NCBI GenBank assembly: GCA_027475525.1
Contig: JAMWFC010000046.1
Span: forward strand, 806,001-870,000
From: Macrolepiota albuminosa
Taxonomy: Eukaryota > Basidiomycota > Agaricomycetes > Agaricales > Agaricaceae
Direction of reading: 5' to 3'
Length of the DNA stretch: 64,000 bases
Under the pieces are notes generated by a model. That model had not been told where the DNA came from and searched no databases. It worked only from the letters and a program-made list of their open reading frames with translations. Numbering within the stretch: position 1 is the stretch's first letter; each line of letters begins with the position of its first letter. Made by a program: the position numbers and the translations under genes. Below are positions 1-11,610 of the stretch, piece after piece.

Positions 1-220
1 AGCGCTGCCACGCGCTCCCGGGCCTCCCAGGCCATAAGGGGCACGACTTCGTTGGTTTGCGGGGGCGTCGGGGAATGTGTCGGCGTACAAGACATGGTTG
101 AACTTGACAGTAAAATTTTTTTTCAATACGTGGCGAGTCAGGTGCCAGATCCCACGGTTGGACCCCGGTCCGGACCACCGGCTACACGCGCCTTGGAGGG
201 TCTCGGCGCTGAGGGGGGGG
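1..220 (+). other. 3' internal end of a plus-strand LTR retroelement
   Basis: No convincing ORF is visible. The stretch ends in a run of purines (GA followed by eight G, 211-220) directly before an LTR beginning TGATGTCACG. That is the arrangement of a polypurine tract next to a 3' LTR, so this is read as the last internal bases of an element lying mostly beyond the left edge of the window. The short ORFs on both strands here are low-complexity, proline- or glycine-rich and are not annotated. The call is inference from the polypurine tract alone. Confidence 0.45.
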
Positions 221-983
221 TGATGTCACGACCCCTCCCCTCCGGGCCCACCCTGGGACACCCCCGGAACATCCTCTGGGACCCTCCCTCCGACCCCACA
301 GGACACACCCCGCCATCACAACCGCCGACACCGCCATCACGCGCATCAAGGACTGCCATCAGCTGCCACTAGCCCCGATCAACGATCAGATCATGCAACT
401 CGTTCCCGGCCATCACGCATCACGCATCACAACTCCCTCCACGCCAATTGATCGCGCGCCCCACACACGCGATCCAGGTATACAGTCCCTGCCCGCTACT
501 CAATGACTCCCGGAACCCATCCCAGACACTCCGGAACCCCGAGACCCAGTCCTGTAGTACTTATAGCATAGTTCCCTGTTGTATTCGCTAGTCTTGATAT
601 TACACTGCTTACACTGTTTTCACTTGGTTACTTGAATTGTTGCGTGCCCTCTATTTGACTGGTACGCATTGACTGGCACGCTTGACTGGCACGCTTGGAT
701 AATTGCGTGCTCTAAGACTGGTATGCACTTCGCGACTTTAATTTACTAACTTGGTCTTGTCTTAGAACCTCCAGTTCACGACTCGACCCCCACCCGAGTT
801 CCCCAGCTACTCACCACCCAAAACCCCCGGCCCAAGTCCCCTTTCCTGGGAGTACCCCTGTCCACGTCTTGAACCCCGGAGTCCCCGCCCCGGAGTTCCA
901 GACACCCGAGTATCCGTGGGTCAAGTCCACATTGTAAGGGCGATTGCTTTCCTGGAAAGCCCCCGACTCAGCGGAACCTGACA
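221..983 (+). repeat. LTR (3' LTR of a plus-strand gypsy-like element)
   Basis: The repeat runs from TGATGTCACG (or TGTCACGACC at 224) to CCTGACA, a TG...CA unit of about 760 bp. It is clearly the same family as the reverse complement of 8952-9569: shared blocks include GACCCCTCCCCTC near the start, TATACAGTC, CAGTTCCCTG-like sequence, and CTTTCCTGGAAAGCCCCC near the end. Its right end lies directly against an opposite-strand integrase, producing an 81-codon chimeric ORF across the junction (811-1056). No TSD can be tested because the left end of the element is outside the window. Confidence 0.75.
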
Positions 984-1830
984 GCAACTCCTGAAGCATG
1001 GATGGCATGAACCCCCCATTCAACTCAAACGGGGCATACTCTGTTGTCTCCGACACACTAGCGTTTATTGCAAACTCTGTCAGGGGTACTCAGTCTACCC
1101 AGTCCCGCTGGTCTGGGCGCACTACTGTGCGCAATATCTGTGCCACATTACGGTTTGCTTGCTCCGTCTGTCCATCTGTCTGTGGATGGAACGATATTGA
1201 CATTAGCAGCTTTGCTCCCATCATCGTGTGAAGCTCCCGCCACCACTTTGACATGAACTTTGAATCCTGATCACTGACAATCGAGCTAGGCAACCTGTGC
1301 AACCACATGATTTCCTTCAAGTAAATCCATGAAAGCTCCGAGGCCTTCATTGTGGTGCACACTGGTATCAAGTGTACCATACTTGTCATCCTGCATATTA
1401 CTACCCACAAGTAGTTGAACCCCTTGGACTCAGGAAACGGGCCAACAAAGTCCATCCCGATGGAATCCCATGGCTTTGTGGGCACAGGCAGCGAATGCAG
1501 CTTGCCAGCCGGTTTACGGTTGGCCTCTTTCGCCTGTTGGCACAACTCGCAAGTTGTGCAGAACGCGAATACATCTGCATGCATCTTCGACCACCAATAC
1601 CAATGTCGCACATATTCTAGCATTTTCTGTGACCCAAAATGCCCAACTACCCCATGTGCCTGATTGATCACTTCTGTGATCAATGCGCGCTGCCGGGGCA
1701 AGCACAGAACCTGCTGGCCACTAGCGCTAGCAGTGTAGATCAGCTCCTGATGCACTGAAAAACTAGGGTGATCTTTGGGCCATGCCAACACCTCTGTACA
1801 CAACCTATCCTCTGAATACCCTAGTAGCAC
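984..1830 (-). pseudogene. Integrase remnant of the degenerate gypsy element
   Basis: The reading from 1830 holds the zinc-binding HHCC region (HFGSQKM..., CTTCELCQQ) and the DDE core: DSIGMDFVGPF, SDQDSKF and TDGQTEQANR supply the two aspartates and the glutamate. It stops at a TGA where the intact copy has tryptophan (DWVDW). The same frame then continues (SETTEYAPFELNGG) to the junction with the LTR at 984. The chromodomain and 3' LTR are lost. It is over 60% identical by eye to the integrase at 15279-16600. Confidence 0.85.
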
Positions 1831-1983
1831 TGCCTTTCAAAACTCGCATCGATAATAGTCTTGAGGGGCAGACTTCATCTCCGCAGGCACACGTAGTGCG
1901 TCTGCCAACCGCATATCCCCATCGCCCACCTCCGCAGTGCTTCTACTGGAGCCTACCCCGGCCCCAGTGCCTATGACCTTGAG

Positions 1984-2331
1984 TCATTCCACCTGGTTGT
2001 CCCATGCCTCCTGCCGCTCTTGCAACCGCTTACTGCACCAATGCTCTCGAACCTGCATGGCTTGAATGTCTACCACATGATCCTTAATCTCCCAACACCG
2101 TTGGTAAGGAATGTCTTCCCCTTCTGGGTCAATACGTATATCCACATTGACATAGTGATGAGCCTCATGGGCTTCATCCCGTTGGTCACTCTCAAAGTAG
2201 CGTGACAAACAACCTGCTACCTTGTTAAGCTCCCCTTTAACATAAGTTATGTCAAACTTGTACCGCGACATCATCTTCCCATTCCCCATCCAATGGGTCC
2301 ATCGGAGGTTCCTCACAAACCAGATCTTCAA
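1984..2331 (-). pseudogene. RNase H C-terminal remnant of gypsy pol
   Basis: The reading contains SRYKFDITYVKGELNKVAG and CLSRYFESD, the conserved end of the gypsy RNase H/connection region. It is nearly identical to the corresponding part of the intact copy (about 17060-17160). Upstream it joins, without RT, to linker sequence ending DPLDGEWEDD. The breakpoint of an internal deletion of roughly 1.7 kb relative to the intact copy must therefore lie at about 2250-2290. Confidence 0.75.
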
Positions 2332-3372
2332 CCTTCACCTTCGAAGATGTAGGTTGGCACTCCCTTCTGCCAGACCGCCTTTGCGGCCAAGTTGGCCAGG
2401 TGCAATGCACATCCTGACCACCCACCACACCCACGGTGGGTTCCTCCCCTTGTGCACTCTCATACCTAGCCCATTCTTCCTTGGACATCAGGATTGCTCC
2501 ACACTCCTTGGGTAAGCCTCTGATAGGGTTTACCTCCTCTGGCTCATCCTCCATGGTAGCTGGTCGCGCCCCCAGGCATAGTCAATTGTTGCCCACTGCT
2601 CACTTCCTCTCCATTGTGCATTGGCAGCGAACTCTCTCTCCAGCTTCCTCCACTGCAACCTGCACTGCCGGAATCTTGGTACCTGCTACAATAACTTTGT
2701 TATTGCAGAAATCAAGTACCACCTGGTGTTTGCGCATGTACAGCGTCCCTACAATCATGTTGTACCAGTCAAAATTTGCCACGTTCATGTATTCAACACT
2801 TGTTGACCCCGGGACAGATAGCTCAAGGTTTGCTCCAAACTGTACTGCAGCAGACTGCCCACAGTACCCAGTTGCAGAGTTATGGGCCGCTCCAGCTGAT
2901 GCACCGCCAAGTCATGGACCTGACAAAACTGGGGTGTTACTCCTGTGGTGGTACTTCCCGAGTCCCACAAAGTCCATGCTTCGTGACCTCCCACCTTGAC
3001 ATAGGTAGCCAAACATTCCTTATCCTCATGTTGCAGTTGCGGCCAGGTCAGCCTGTGTGCTGCCTTCCAAAGTTTCACTTTGTGAACCTTCACTCGACCC
3101 GCACCCAGCTGCATGTTTTCCTCATCCTCAGGAAAGTCTATTAATGCCATCAGGAACTCTTGTTCTGTGGAACTAGCATAGAGCTCCGAGTTGTACACAT
3201 CCACTTCCACATACTCATCCCCATCAATCATCACTGTCTCTACCTTGTTCTCCACTGGACCCTCATCGCCAGACCGGGAGCTCTCATCCTCCTCCTCCAC
3301 ATCCGGCTCCTCATCTGTGTCATTCGCAGACTCCTCTGCCTCAGTGTGCGCTGCGCATACATATATGCTCAT
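2252..3372 (-). pseudogene. Aspartic protease and pol linker remnant
   Basis: The protease active site is visible as TLWDSGSTT followed by the flap-like QLGTVGS, then VANFDWYNMIVGT (the second conserved protease block), each alignable to the intact copy at 19240-19650. Two frames are needed (3372-2785, 2788-2600), so a shift has occurred near 2785. The following linker (2554-2252) contains MSKEEWARYE and matches the block MSKEEYQAS of the intact element. An acidic stretch precedes the protease, as in the intact copy. Confidence 0.75.
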
Positions 3373-4939
3373 GGTTTACCCGCTATTTGCCCCTTTCTCA
3401 GGCAAGTGCTCACAAAATGTCCTTTTTCACTGCATGCATAGCACGTCACTATGCGTTTTTCACCTGACCCACCTGGGCCTGGTTCCTGCTCTTTACGCAG
3501 GTCACAATTAGCCTCAGGTTTTGGTGGGTTGTGGCTGTGCTCCTCAGCCACAATTTTTGGCTCAATTGGCTTAGGACGATGAGGCCCCAACAACGCTCAT
3601 CTCAATACAAACCTAGGGTTTTGGTTACGTTCCATGTCCACTTTCCTGACCAGGAAAGTGCCTATCATTCATGACTGGCATGTCTCCATTGGCCCTGCAG
3701 CTTTTACTCGCGAGCTATGCAGATCAAAGTGGTGTGCCGTCTTCAACGCCTGTTTGTAACGTATGGCATGCGCTACAAATTCCTCAACCTCATTTATTTC
3801 TGGGGATAATCCATCATCCCGGATTAGCACTCGTCTCATCTCTGCGGGAATGCCCTTAAGGAAGGTCTCGCACACTGTCCATGCATCAGGATAAATGGCC
3901 ATGTTTTGAGCATGGTCAACAAGGGTATCATAGAACCCTTGTACTCCAAGGGCCTCGGTGTACACTGCAGAGTAAAACGCCTCTCGTGCATCCTGCATTG
4001 TGGATGCACTTAAAAATCAATTGTACAGTTCAAGGATCACATCCTTGAACGTCCACTGCTGCCTCGCCCAATTAAAGTGGAGGACGTGATGACGAAACCA
4101 CCTCTTTGCCAGACCTTCCAGAAACTTGGGCAGCACAAATATTTGTTCCTTGTCCATACAATCTCCACCGTACAGGCATGCTGCCAGATGGTAGCATACA
4201 TCCATGGTCCAGTCCTCAAGCTCGCTGAACTTTGTCCCCCCCTTATAGGGCAGAATATGCTTCGGATCAGCCCTCCGTGGTTTGATCCCTTCGGGTAATC
4301 GCAAAGCAATCCTGACTGCATCATCAATTATGCTCACTAGTCATTGATGCATGATATCAGTGTAGGCTCTGGTGGCCTCATTCATCTCAGGTGTCTTGTT
4401 GCGTCCCTCCATGAGGATGAACGTCGAAAAGGCCTGCACAGACCGAGTCATCGGTCCCCTGGGGCTGTGAGATCTTTTGTCCTGAGGGCCCTGCCCTCCA
4501 TTCTGTCTATCCGGCCCCAACCCCCACAGCTCTTCTCGACTGCTGATATCGCTCCCATGCTTATTTTGATGACTGTTCTGCATACGTTCCACAAATTCTC
4601 GCCTCATTTCATCAATGGGTTGGGGCCCATTGAAACTGATTCCCTGAGACTGTTCTGCATACGTTCCACAAATTCTCGCCTCATTTCATCAATGGGTTGG
4701 GGCCCATTGAAACTGATTCCCTGATTGTCAATACGAGAGTAACCTTGCCCCCATAAATCCTGGATCTGCATTCTTTGGAATGCGACTCGGTCCTGAAACG
4801 TGTCGGCAAGTGGTATCCTTGCCGGCACCACTGGTTCCTCCACTTCTCGTTTCACCTGAGGTGACAATACTTCTTCCGGTACTGTTTCCAGCGGTACATG
4901 TGTAGCCGGTCTGGAGGTCACCGTCTCAGCCACAGACAT
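3369..4939 (-). pseudogene. Gag core and zinc knuckle remnant
   Basis: A CCHC knuckle CYACSEKGHFVSTC lies near 3450-3490. Upstream are the gag blocks GVQGFYDTLVDHAQNMA and PAEMRRVLIRDDGLSPE (3998-3669), LYGGDCM and WTFKDVILELYN (4337-4017) and IDEMRREFVERMQ (4939-4341). In-frame TGA codons fall at 4017-4019 and 4338-4340, both where related Gag proteins have arginine. The first is at the same codon as a TGA in the intact chromovirus. A 77-bp tandem duplication (4571-4724) breaks the frame; dropping one copy rejoins the 4939 and 4607 readings in frame. Confidence 0.75.
4571..4724. repeat. Perfect 77-bp tandem duplication (1)
   Basis: 4571-4647 equals 4648-4724 base for base, starting GACTGTTCTG. 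Removing one copy restores a continuous gag frame, which argues that the duplication is not in the real DNA. Confidence 0.95.
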
Positions 4940-4986
4940 AGCTGTAGTTCAGTACCCTACAAACCTCTGCTGCCTCTGCCCAGCTG

Positions 4987-5961
4987 CTACTCGCATCTGA
5001 TATTGCTCCAGAGTCTCCCCTGCCTGTTGAGGAGCAAAAATGTTGCTAAAAGCCTCCTCAATGTGAGGTGAACTCCCTCTCCTGCAGGAATCGTAGGGAT
5101 TAACTCCGCATCCACTGGGGTGGACGCAGCAGACCCTTGGCGACTTTTATGATCGAGGTAGCTTTGAGCTTCCAGTTCCAGGATCCGCATATATGCCAAA
5201 ATATACTCATTTGTTTCCACCTCAGGAAGCGCATCACCTCTAGCCTCTATCAACTGCATGTGCTTGTTCACATACAGCTTCAACCTAGCCCTTGTTGACA
5301 ATTTACTTATCTCTGGAAACCTTGCTCAAAGCATAGCTATTTGAACGTCGAGGGTCGCTTCATAACGTCCATTCTCGTCTTCATCAGACGTATCATCAAC
5401 CACTGTGGGCTGATGTCTTTTTGTCCCTGTAGTCTGCACCGGTGCTACTGGCCGCTGCCCTCCAGGTTGTCAACTCAATGGTGTCAATTCTGGTATATTC
5501 TTCCATGGTGTCTCATGGAGAGCTTCCTCTCGTCTACCTTCCAAACTTGTTCAAGCCTCTCCTGCCATTCCAGGAGCCCCTGCCCTAAAAGGAGATGGTT
5601 TTTTTCCTTTGTGCATGGCCACACCCATGCCCAATGTCCTTAATCCTGAGAATCGCACCAGTGCCCTTTGAGGTACCTGTATGATCGGTGGTGACTCACT
5701 AGCCACCCCAACCTCCCTTCCAACTCTACACTGGATTGGACATCTCTGCTCTGTCATGAGCAAACTCCCCAGCATATCTGTTTGGGCTGGGGTCAGCTCA
5801 ACCTTAGCCTCCTCCCAATTTGCCACCTGCTGATCTTGAGTGTGTGCTGCCACTGGTGTGGCATTCTCGTCCTTCTGCACTGGGGTGACATTGTTGTTCT
5901 GTTCTGGTGGCAAAAGTTCATGATCCATTCCACTGTCAATCAGCTTGCGTTTAGCGCTCAA
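4987..5961 (-). pseudogene. Gag N-terminal remnant
   Basis: Two minus-strand readings (5961-5551 and 5301-4987) occupy the position of the Gag N-terminus of the intact copy. The block ELEAQSYLDHKSRQGSAAS-like (5301 reading) aligns with ELQMYVQRKATRQSGVSTP in the intact element, and RARLKLYVNKHM aligns with ARLERYVSAHI. The intervening bases contain stops in this frame. No function beyond a structural Gag role is implied. Confidence 0.55.
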
Positions 5962-6072
5962 GAAGCTTGATGGTTGATGTCACTGTCAATCGAGATTCTA
6001 GAACTAAGTTCTAGAATGTATAGTTCTTGTATGTTTGCGTACAGATTATTGTCGTTCAACAATTCAAAAAAG

Positions 6073-6322
6073 TGTAAGAAATTACCGTCTTACTCACACA
6101 AGACACAGAATCTGCCAAATCGGTAGATTTCTCTGTACATAGTGTAAGTAAAAAGTATCCACCCAAATACAAGTAAATACAGTATAATTTATAGGTAACT
6201 TAATTGGGGAAATAATTACTATTGTAATTATCTCCTCTAATACGATATGCTTCCAACACCCCTAAGGGTGCGGTGTCAGGTAAAACAATAAATAGGGACC
6301 TTGAAGAGGTCCCCCTGTTACA
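6073..6322 (-). repeat. 5' LTR of the degenerate gypsy element
   Basis: The stretch begins TGTAAGAAATTACC after ATTCAAAAAA, exactly as the intact element's LTR begins TGTAACGAAGTTAC after ATTCAAAAAAA, and ends CTGTTACA. The 250-bp TG...CA unit is similar in size and position to the 234-bp LTR of the intact copy but diverged. The right boundary is inferred from the TGTAA/TTACA terminal inverted repeat; no TSD partner survives. Confidence 0.6.
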
Positions 6323-7431
6323 GTAGTTCAGCTGACGTAGCATGACAATCTGAATTCATTCTGATGGTGCACAACAGCCAAGACTGCTGTTAATACAGTC
6401 CCATGCCAAAATCACACTTGTCACTATTTGAATACAGTTTTTGCATAAAATAATGGAATGTATGTACATAGATCAAGAAATTACATATCATGATATTTGT
6501 TGCAACCCAATATGTTCTTTAGCCCCTGAATGCCAATACATCAGATGAAACATGAACTTTGCTTCTTCTTCTGTAGTATTTGTCCCCTTCACAGATAGAA
6601 CATTCTCCACAAATGCGCTGCTAGTCTTGGAGGTCTGGAAGAAGGAGTGGAGGGTGATGGCAAAGCTAGGATGATAACCATGAGTACAGAGATAAAAGCA
6701 GAACCATGGGCCATAGATCCACCTGATGTCAACAGGATCTGGATGGCTGCCATCATCCGCAAGATATTGTGTGGGTGTTTTGATGCAAGTTGGTGATCCA
6801 TATGGTGACTCTTTCAGCAGATTCAGTTTGCATGCATAGGTAGATATTTACTCTACTTACCAAATGATTCTGACATGTGCACATGTGGTGACTCTGTTGA
6901 TGCAGAATGATTCAGACGGTGAGACATGTGTTTTAAAAATATTTCTAAAATCATATATACAAGAAGATGATGCACCGGCAAAGCAATGTGGTATTCTTGG
7001 AGAACTTGTAAACAAGTTTGACACGTCTGAAATACCAGTACCCTTGCAGACAGGTGTTGAGGGAAGAGCTTCCCCATGCTGGGAAAGAAAAGGAGACCGT
7101 GGGGTGGTGACTGGCTCTGGGCCCAATCTTGAACCGATATAATCAAAGTCAATAATATTGCTCACCATATAGGTGTATGCTCCATTGAAGGTGAGGAAGC
7201 GCTCACAGCAGTGCAATTGGTCATTCTTTGCACACTCAAGACTCCATGCAGCTGCCTCACTGATACAATATCCAAGTCAGATCAGTAAACAAGAATGGAA
7301 TAATTGAACAGTTTTGCACTATTGGATAAATATCTCTACATTTTTCTCTAGGCTGACCATGTAAAAGACTGGAGTGATAGTATTCATGAACTGGCATAAG
7401 GCTCTCCACTCAGAAGAACTAGTAAGGGTGG
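6323..7431. other. No recognised gene; AT-rich repeat debris
   Basis: Short overlapping readings exist on both strands (longest 119 codons, minus, 7216-6857) but show no motif I recognise and no intron-linked continuation. The minus reading contains FNGAYTYMVSNIIDFDYIGS, which could be a fragment of an unidentified transposon protein. Nothing else is called. Confidence 0.4.
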
Positions 7432-7930
7432 TGTCAGGGGACTCCTCATTTCTTCCTTTTCTCACTCCTTATCTCTTCACTCTCCTTCCATTCATTCTCT
7501 TATTTCTTCTGACATTATTTCATTTTACTGTTTCTATTCTTTCAACACTATCTGTTAGTACTACTCTCAGCTCTTGAGATGCTCTGGTTCTTTAGCCACC
7601 ATTCAGACAAGTGTGGGCCCACTCAGCACCGCTTCCAGACCGCTTATATAAGCCAGAGTTTGCCAGAGTTTGCCCCTTATTTGTACAAGTGTTTGTGTAG
7701 GCAATTTTCGAGTTTTTAAGGTTTTGTTGTACTGTACAGTTGTTTCCCATGCTTCAGAGGCCCCAGAAGCGTCCAACCTGGCATAGGGAATCCCTAGACT
7801 TGTTCTCTTTGGATCTCCCTCTGCCAGGTGAGTAGCTACCTTGATATTGTCAGTATATATTCTAATACACTTTGGATCTCCCTCTGCCAGCTGTGTGACT
7901 GAGCCACAGCCTCTAGAGGTCACCCTTACA
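7432..7930. repeat. Solo LTR with 5-bp TSD
   Basis: The unit starts TGTCAGGGGA and ends CACCCTTACA. It is flanked on both sides by GGTGG (7427-7431 and 7931-7935), a perfect 5-bp target-site duplication. A 499-bp TG...CA unit with a TSD and no internal region is a solo LTR left by LTR-LTR recombination. A diverged relative lies at 48266-48443. A duplicated phrase TTTGGATCTCCCTCTGCCAG occurs twice near 7810-7890. The orientation is not determined. Confidence 0.8.
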
Positions 7931-7935
7931 GGTGG

Positions 7936-8690
7936 CTAATACGACAAAAGCGGCAGCACTACCGCAGGCATTGGCAATTGGTTGGAAGAGCAAGAGACAT
8001 GTTCGAGCATTGGCTGAAGTGTCACACTCGACATTGATGGGGAACAGAGTTTGTGCATGGCCTCCATAGCAAAATTGCCTGTGTAATAGTGGTGATGGTC
8101 AGTATGAATGAAGATTCAAATATTGAGAATGTTAAGAAGAGTACTGATATATGAGAATATATACCTGAACTTGAAAAATCTGAAGAGACAGAGAGTTCAG
8201 TAGAATGGACATGGACAAATCTGTCCCCCATAATGCAATCTAAGTGGGCAAGAGTAGATTATTTGTGACAGACTTTGGTGAAAAGATGTTGGCAGATCTA
8301 ATCATTTGTCAGCTAGATTTTTCTCAGAATCTCAATGTTTCTGAACTCATACTAAGCTATATAATAAATTGAGCTTCAGAATGTAGTACAGGAACATCAG
8401 AGCTATCAGAACATACCATCACTTGTGGGCAAATATGGATGTGGAAACTGGAAAGAAGAAAAAAGTTATAAAACCACCACAAATGCTGATATCAACTCAT
8501 GTGTCACTGTCACTTTCAAGTGATGTGTTGGAAAGTATGAATAATGTATATAAACTACAAATATATGAAACCTTGTGAAAATCATTTAACAGCACAATCA
8601 AGGCCTTTCTTTTTAGTTGCAGCAGACATTGTAAATGCATCACAATAACGAAGGCAAAGGTATCATCAACATTGGAAGTCCACTACTAAC
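7936..8690. other. No recognised gene
   Basis: AT-rich sequence with no ORF of note and no motif I recognise. It lies just downstream of the KDZ transposase stop and may be the 3' non-coding part of that element. Confidence 0.4.
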
Positions 8691-8951
8691 CTAGTCTATA
8701 TTAGATATGAAGTCTACTAATCCACCAAGGTCTCCTAATAACATGTCATCAAGTTTGTCATTTGAATCAGAGTCTGAAACATTGCCATCACCATGACGTA
8801 CAGATTCTGGGGTGACTGCAACTGTGGGGTGAGTTAAAGGTTCTGATATCAGGAGTTGAAATGATTTTTTGGATACATCTGGGGTAGGGTTGCCTGTGAA
8901 TCCCTCCAACTCATATGTGTCTTGAATGTGGCCCAGAAGCATCCTGTTGAC

Positions 8952-9569
8952 TGTCAGGTTCTGCTGAATTGGGGGCTTTCCAGGAAAGCAATGCCCTTAT
9001 GAGGCAGACTTGATCTGCATGTACTCAGGTGTCTGAAACTCCAGACTGAGCTTCCAGGGTTCAAGACGTGAATGGGGAATTCCTGGGATAGGGGACTTAG
9101 TCCGGGGATTAGGTGGGGGCAAAAGTTAAGAGTATTTGAGTTGAGTCGAGAACTGGAGGTTCTAGGACGAGACCCAGTTAGTAAAGCTTAAGTTGTAAAG
9201 TGTGTACAACAGGGAACTACACTATAAGTACTATGGGGCTGGGTCAGGGTCTCTGGGTTCTGAGGTGTCTGGGATAAGTTCTGTGGGTCATTGAGTAGCG
9301 GGCAGGGGACTGTATACTAGGATCGCATGTGTGGGACATGCAATCAATTGATGCAGAGGGAGTCGTGATGCATGATGCGTGAAGGCCAGAAGCGGGTAGT
9401 GTGATCCAATTGTTGATCGCAGTTTGATGGTAGTTGATCCCAGGGTCTGTGGTGCGGGGTTGCTGGGAGTGCTGGGTGATGGCGGGGCATGTTGTGGTGT
9501 CAAGAAGAGGGTACCAGATGGGGTTCCAGGGGTGTCCCAGGGTGGTCCCAGAGGGGAGGGGTCATGACA
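8952..9569 (-). repeat. Solo LTR inserted in the KDZ gene
   Basis: Read on the minus strand it begins TGTCATGACCCC and ends CCTGACA (618 bp). TTGAC flanks both ends (8947-8951 and 9570-9574) as a perfect TSD. It is the same family as the LTR at 221-983 in the opposite orientation. Taking it out with one TSD copy restores the transposase reading across the site, so the event was an insertion into an existing coding sequence. Confidence 0.9.
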
Positions 9570-11254
9570 TTGACAGTGCATTGTTGATTAATAAACTTGT
9601 GGACCTCAATGTCCAAAGAATCTGGTGTTTCTCCCATCTGCTTTAATATCTCATTAAATTCACAATATTTATTGACAATTGATGTGTGCAGTCATTGTAT
9701 CTCAATGTTACATCAAATAATCTCCTCTTATGCCCGCTGTAAATGCTGATATTTATGCATGGTCTCATGAATAACCAGATCAACCCAAGGTTATTGACTA
9801 ATATCATGATGTGAATATCAAAGGAGATAGAAGTCGTCAAGAAAGCTATAGTGCAATAATTTTGTCCAGTCAAATGTAGGCTTGCCGAGAGGGACTGCAA
9901 GGTTGTTGTAGCAAGTTAGAGCAGCACAAATAGTCTTTGATTGGGTTTGGAGAGACTTTGCAATATGTGTGTGCATCCAATAGCCTGTAAATTAAGTGAG
10001 ACAATATTATTTAAAAGCAATATGAATGAAGAAGACATACTTGTTTAAGATAGATTAAGTTTATGGAGTTCAAACAAATGTTTGACAACAAGAACTTGCA
10101 GGGCATCAAGGGCCTTCTCGTACTTCCAGTTCATGATATACTCTGTGGTCTCGACATACTCTCTACTGCTTGGTGTCCATCTTGTTTTGATATTCATGCA
10201 ATGCTTGTAGTCCAAAATTTCAATGAAAAGAGTTTGTCATTGATCATTTAGTTGATGACAGGCAGAATCAGTCTTGCATTTCTGGGAGATGTTGAGAGCA
10301 TAGGATTGTTCAGGAGCCACAAATTGATAATCAGCTGGAGTTTGCATTCAAAAGTGAGTTGAGACATCATTGAGCTTATATTTAAAAATCATTAGCTGAG
10401 TTGTAAGAATACATAGGTTGAAAGTACACACTCCAGACTCCACAATTCTTGGAGGAGTTTGACATATGCAATGGCATGGAGATCACCATCAGAGTCCTTT
10501 TTTAATGTAGCAAAGAAGTCACGCTCATCTGCGATGTAGGTGTTGAGGTTCACTTCATCAAGATTATAGAGGTTGAGGACATGTTGAATATTCAAAGTAT
10601 TTGTCTCAATAATTTTAAGGGCCTGTCGATAGTTATTGTATAGCATAGTAGTGAGGTTTGCATATTTTTCATTGTTCTAATGCTTGAAGTGCAGATCAAT
10701 AAATACCCGATATTGGAACACTGTCATATAACAGGTCACTGCCCCTAATGCATTCAAAGCACTGAACACACATTCCATTGTCTCAAAATCTTCCAGGCTA
10801 ACCCCTTCAATAATGTTCGGATGATGAAACAACTGGCATAGGTAGTGATGAGAATAACCATGAAACACATTGACGCAGCAATGACATGCATTGTGTTTGA
10901 ATTCAGGGCCAAGGGAGGAGTTCTCAATTGTTGTTTGAAAAGTACAACCAATGTCATATCCGAAGAGAAGATTGTTCTTGAGAATTTTGAGAGCTTTGGC
11001 AATGATTGCAAGTGGATATTTAGCCCTGCATCATAGTTCATTAGTTGGTAGAGTCACTAACAAAGAATAAATTGATGTACAATTCCCCACTAGCAATCAT
11101 ATCACAGATCCAAAGAATAAGTCCATGCCAACAGGCACTCACAAAAATACCAGACTCCAAAAAGATAGCCCACATCTTTTTATTTTCTTCTTTGGCTGCA
11201 GCCTTCCCATTACTTGTACAGCTGCTAAATGCCATTTCTCTATCAGTGGGATCT

Positions 11255-11488
11255 TGTAACGAAGTTACGAATTTGAGAGAGCTTAGTGTGCACACAACAC
11301 TGAATCAGACCAGACCGGTCTATTGACAATGTAGTTTACAACAAAAATAAGCTGCTTTGTAAGCAGCTGAGTAACTAATTATATACGAATGTAAATAAAT
11401 ATTATATTATAATAAATATAATATAATATGTACTAATATACAGTAAGTAAAGCTATGTGGCCAACGCCACATAGCGGACTACGCTACA
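11255..11488 (-). repeat. 3' LTR of the chromovirus
   Basis: 234 bp, by eye identical to the 5' LTR. It contains the short inverted repeat GTGGCCAACGCCAC near its 5' end in element sense. The first 77-bp duplication unit of this region begins inside it, so its internal-side end appears twice. Confidence 0.93.
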
Positions 11489-11607
11489 CACCCCCCAATC
11501 AGACCGAGCTACGGTCTCAAGATAATACGATATGTGGCCAACGCCACATAGCGGACTACGCTACACACCCCCCAATCAGACCGAGCTACGGTCTCAAGAT
11601 AATACGA
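11454..11607. repeat. Perfect 77-bp tandem duplication (2)
   Basis: 11454-11530 equals 11531-11607, starting TATGTGGCCA. It spans the LTR/internal boundary and polypurine tract, so the tract and LTR edge occur twice. It ends just inside the termination region of the third ORF. Confidence 0.95.
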
Positions 11608-11610
11608 CGG

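Larger units (their letters stand above)
984..6072 (-). mobile_element. Degenerate, RT-deleted Ty3/gypsy element
   Basis: This is a minus-strand gag-pol relic homologous along its length to the intact chromovirus at 11255-22914. In element order it holds the gag N-terminus (5961-4341), gag core (4337-3669), zinc knuckle (3593-3369), protease (3372-2600), a pol linker (2554-2252), the end of RNase H (2331-1984) and integrase (1830-984). The whole reverse transcriptase is missing: sequence matching the linker upstream of RT runs straight into the motif following RNase H near 2270-2330. Its 3' end is cut by the LTR at 221-983. Many stops and shifts mark it as old and dead. Confidence 0.85.

Noticed and set aside
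52..372. 106-codon proline-rich plus ORF
   Set aside because: It runs across the element/LTR boundary and into LTR sequence shared with 8952-9569; low complexity, no domain.
811..1056. 81-codon minus ORF starting with integrase sequence
   Set aside because: A chimera: the first 24 residues are integrase and the rest is antisense of the LTR.
5990..6020. Perfect palindrome ATTCTAGAACT/AGTTCTAGAAT
   Set aside because: A short isolated inverted repeat in the leader of a dead gypsy element; no sign of a role.
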